A DNA stretch of 24,220 nt, taken from contig DASCQC010000008.1 in the NCBI GenBank assembly GCA_036012865.1, positions 1-24,220 on the forward strand, in the 5' to 3' direction. The notes beneath the pieces are model-generated. The model made no database searches and was not told the DNA's origin. It saw only the letters and a program-made list of their open reading frames with translations. Both the position numbers and the translations under genes were made by a program. Shown here piece after piece: positions 23,998 through 24,220 of this stretch. How positions within the stretch are numbered: the first letter of the stretch is position 1; each line of letters begins with the position of its first letter. Source of the stretch: DASCQC01 sp036012865 (GTDB taxonomy: Bacteria; Pseudomonadota; Gammaproteobacteria; Comchoanobacterales; Comchoanobacteraceae).

Positions 23998-24220
23998 TTA
24001 AAAAATACAATCTCTAGGGTTAAGCCCCATACTAAAACTTGATGACCCCGAAGCTTCTGACACATCGTCTTCTTGTTTACCATCGTTGACATCTTCTTGT
24101 AATTTTTTTAATAGATCCGCAATAGGCACTTCAGTCCACTTATCTCTATTCGTAGTATCGCCCAAACCTAATTGTCCAGCAGAATTATCACCTGTGGCAT
24201 AAAGCTTATCTTCTCCATTC
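23998..24220 (-). CDS. RCC1-repeat protein, C-terminal part only
   Basis: The 3' 74 codons of a third RCC1 paralog run in from the right edge. The visible part holds the last blade (EDKLYATGDNSAGQLGLGD, then RDKWTEVP) and a C-terminal tail almost identical to that of its neighbour (DLLKKLQEDVND, FSMGLNPRDCIF). Stop codon TAA is at 24000-23998. The start and the number of blades are not visible. Confidence 0.88.
   Translation of the reverse strand, partial: NGEDKLYATGDNSAGQLGLGDTTNRDKWTEVPIADLLKKLQEDVNDGKQEDDVSEASGSSSFSMGLNPRDCIF

Larger units (their letters stand above)
21600..24220 (-). repeat. Array of about 168-bp RCC1 repeat units and duplicated gene spacers
   Basis: The RCC1 genes are built from about 168-bp units with long identical stretches, for example around CCAAGCCTAATTGTCCA, which recurs in most units. 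The spacers 22536-22573 and 23960-23997 are nearly identical, including the Shine-Dalgarno region, which shows that whole genes were duplicated in tandem with their spacer. The array continues beyond the window. Confidence 0.85.

Overview
The window is AT-rich and densely packed, and reads as a chromosomal segment of a host-associated gammaproteobacterium, most likely Legionellales-like. Two things suggest this. The housekeeping genes (accA-tilS, gltA, a System I cytochrome c maturation cluster next to an RluB-type pseudouridine synthase, yciB-bolA) look gammaproteobacterial. Between them sit large genes built from eukaryote-type repeats (ankyrin-like, LRR, RCC1), a hallmark of amoeba and protist pathogens with Dot/Icm-type effectors. 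No secretion system gene is present here, so effector status is inferred. I cannot name the genus; Legionella, Coxiella relatives and the intranuclear Berkiella group are all compatible.

Layout: (1) 1-1212, minus strand: ankyrin-like repeat gene running off the left edge, ending in a perfect 111-bp tandem duplication. (2) 1511-7226, plus strand: recD2, accA, tilS and gltA; the first three are closely packed or overlapping and gltA appears to have its own promoter. (3) 7240-12650, minus strand: one tightly coupled operon rluB-like, ccmI-like, ccmC, ccmD, ccmE, ccmF, ccmG, ccmH. ccmD is a 36-codon gene found by reading the 100-bp gap. ccmA and ccmB are absent from the cluster. (4) 12872-14689, plus strand: LRR protein with its own promoter, flanked by direct repeats derived from the 3' end of the neighbouring minus-strand gene (14794-15297). 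(5) 15460-16255, plus strand: yciB and a bolA-family gene. (6) 16315-24220, minus strand: a 1620-residue F-box-like/LRR protein ending in a CaaX-type tetrapeptide, then at least three tandem RCC1-repeat genes, the last running off the right edge.

The core genes serve DNA repair, fatty acid synthesis, tRNA modification, the TCA cycle, c-type cytochrome assembly and envelope or Fe-S functions. The accessory genes suggest manipulation of a eukaryotic host: an F-box-like/LRR/CaaX protein would combine ubiquitin-ligase docking, target binding and host-mediated lipidation, while the RCC1 proteins resemble Ran regulators and carry bipartite nuclear-localisation-like N-termini. Repeat units are nearly identical within and between paralogs, which indicates recent amplification and shuffling.
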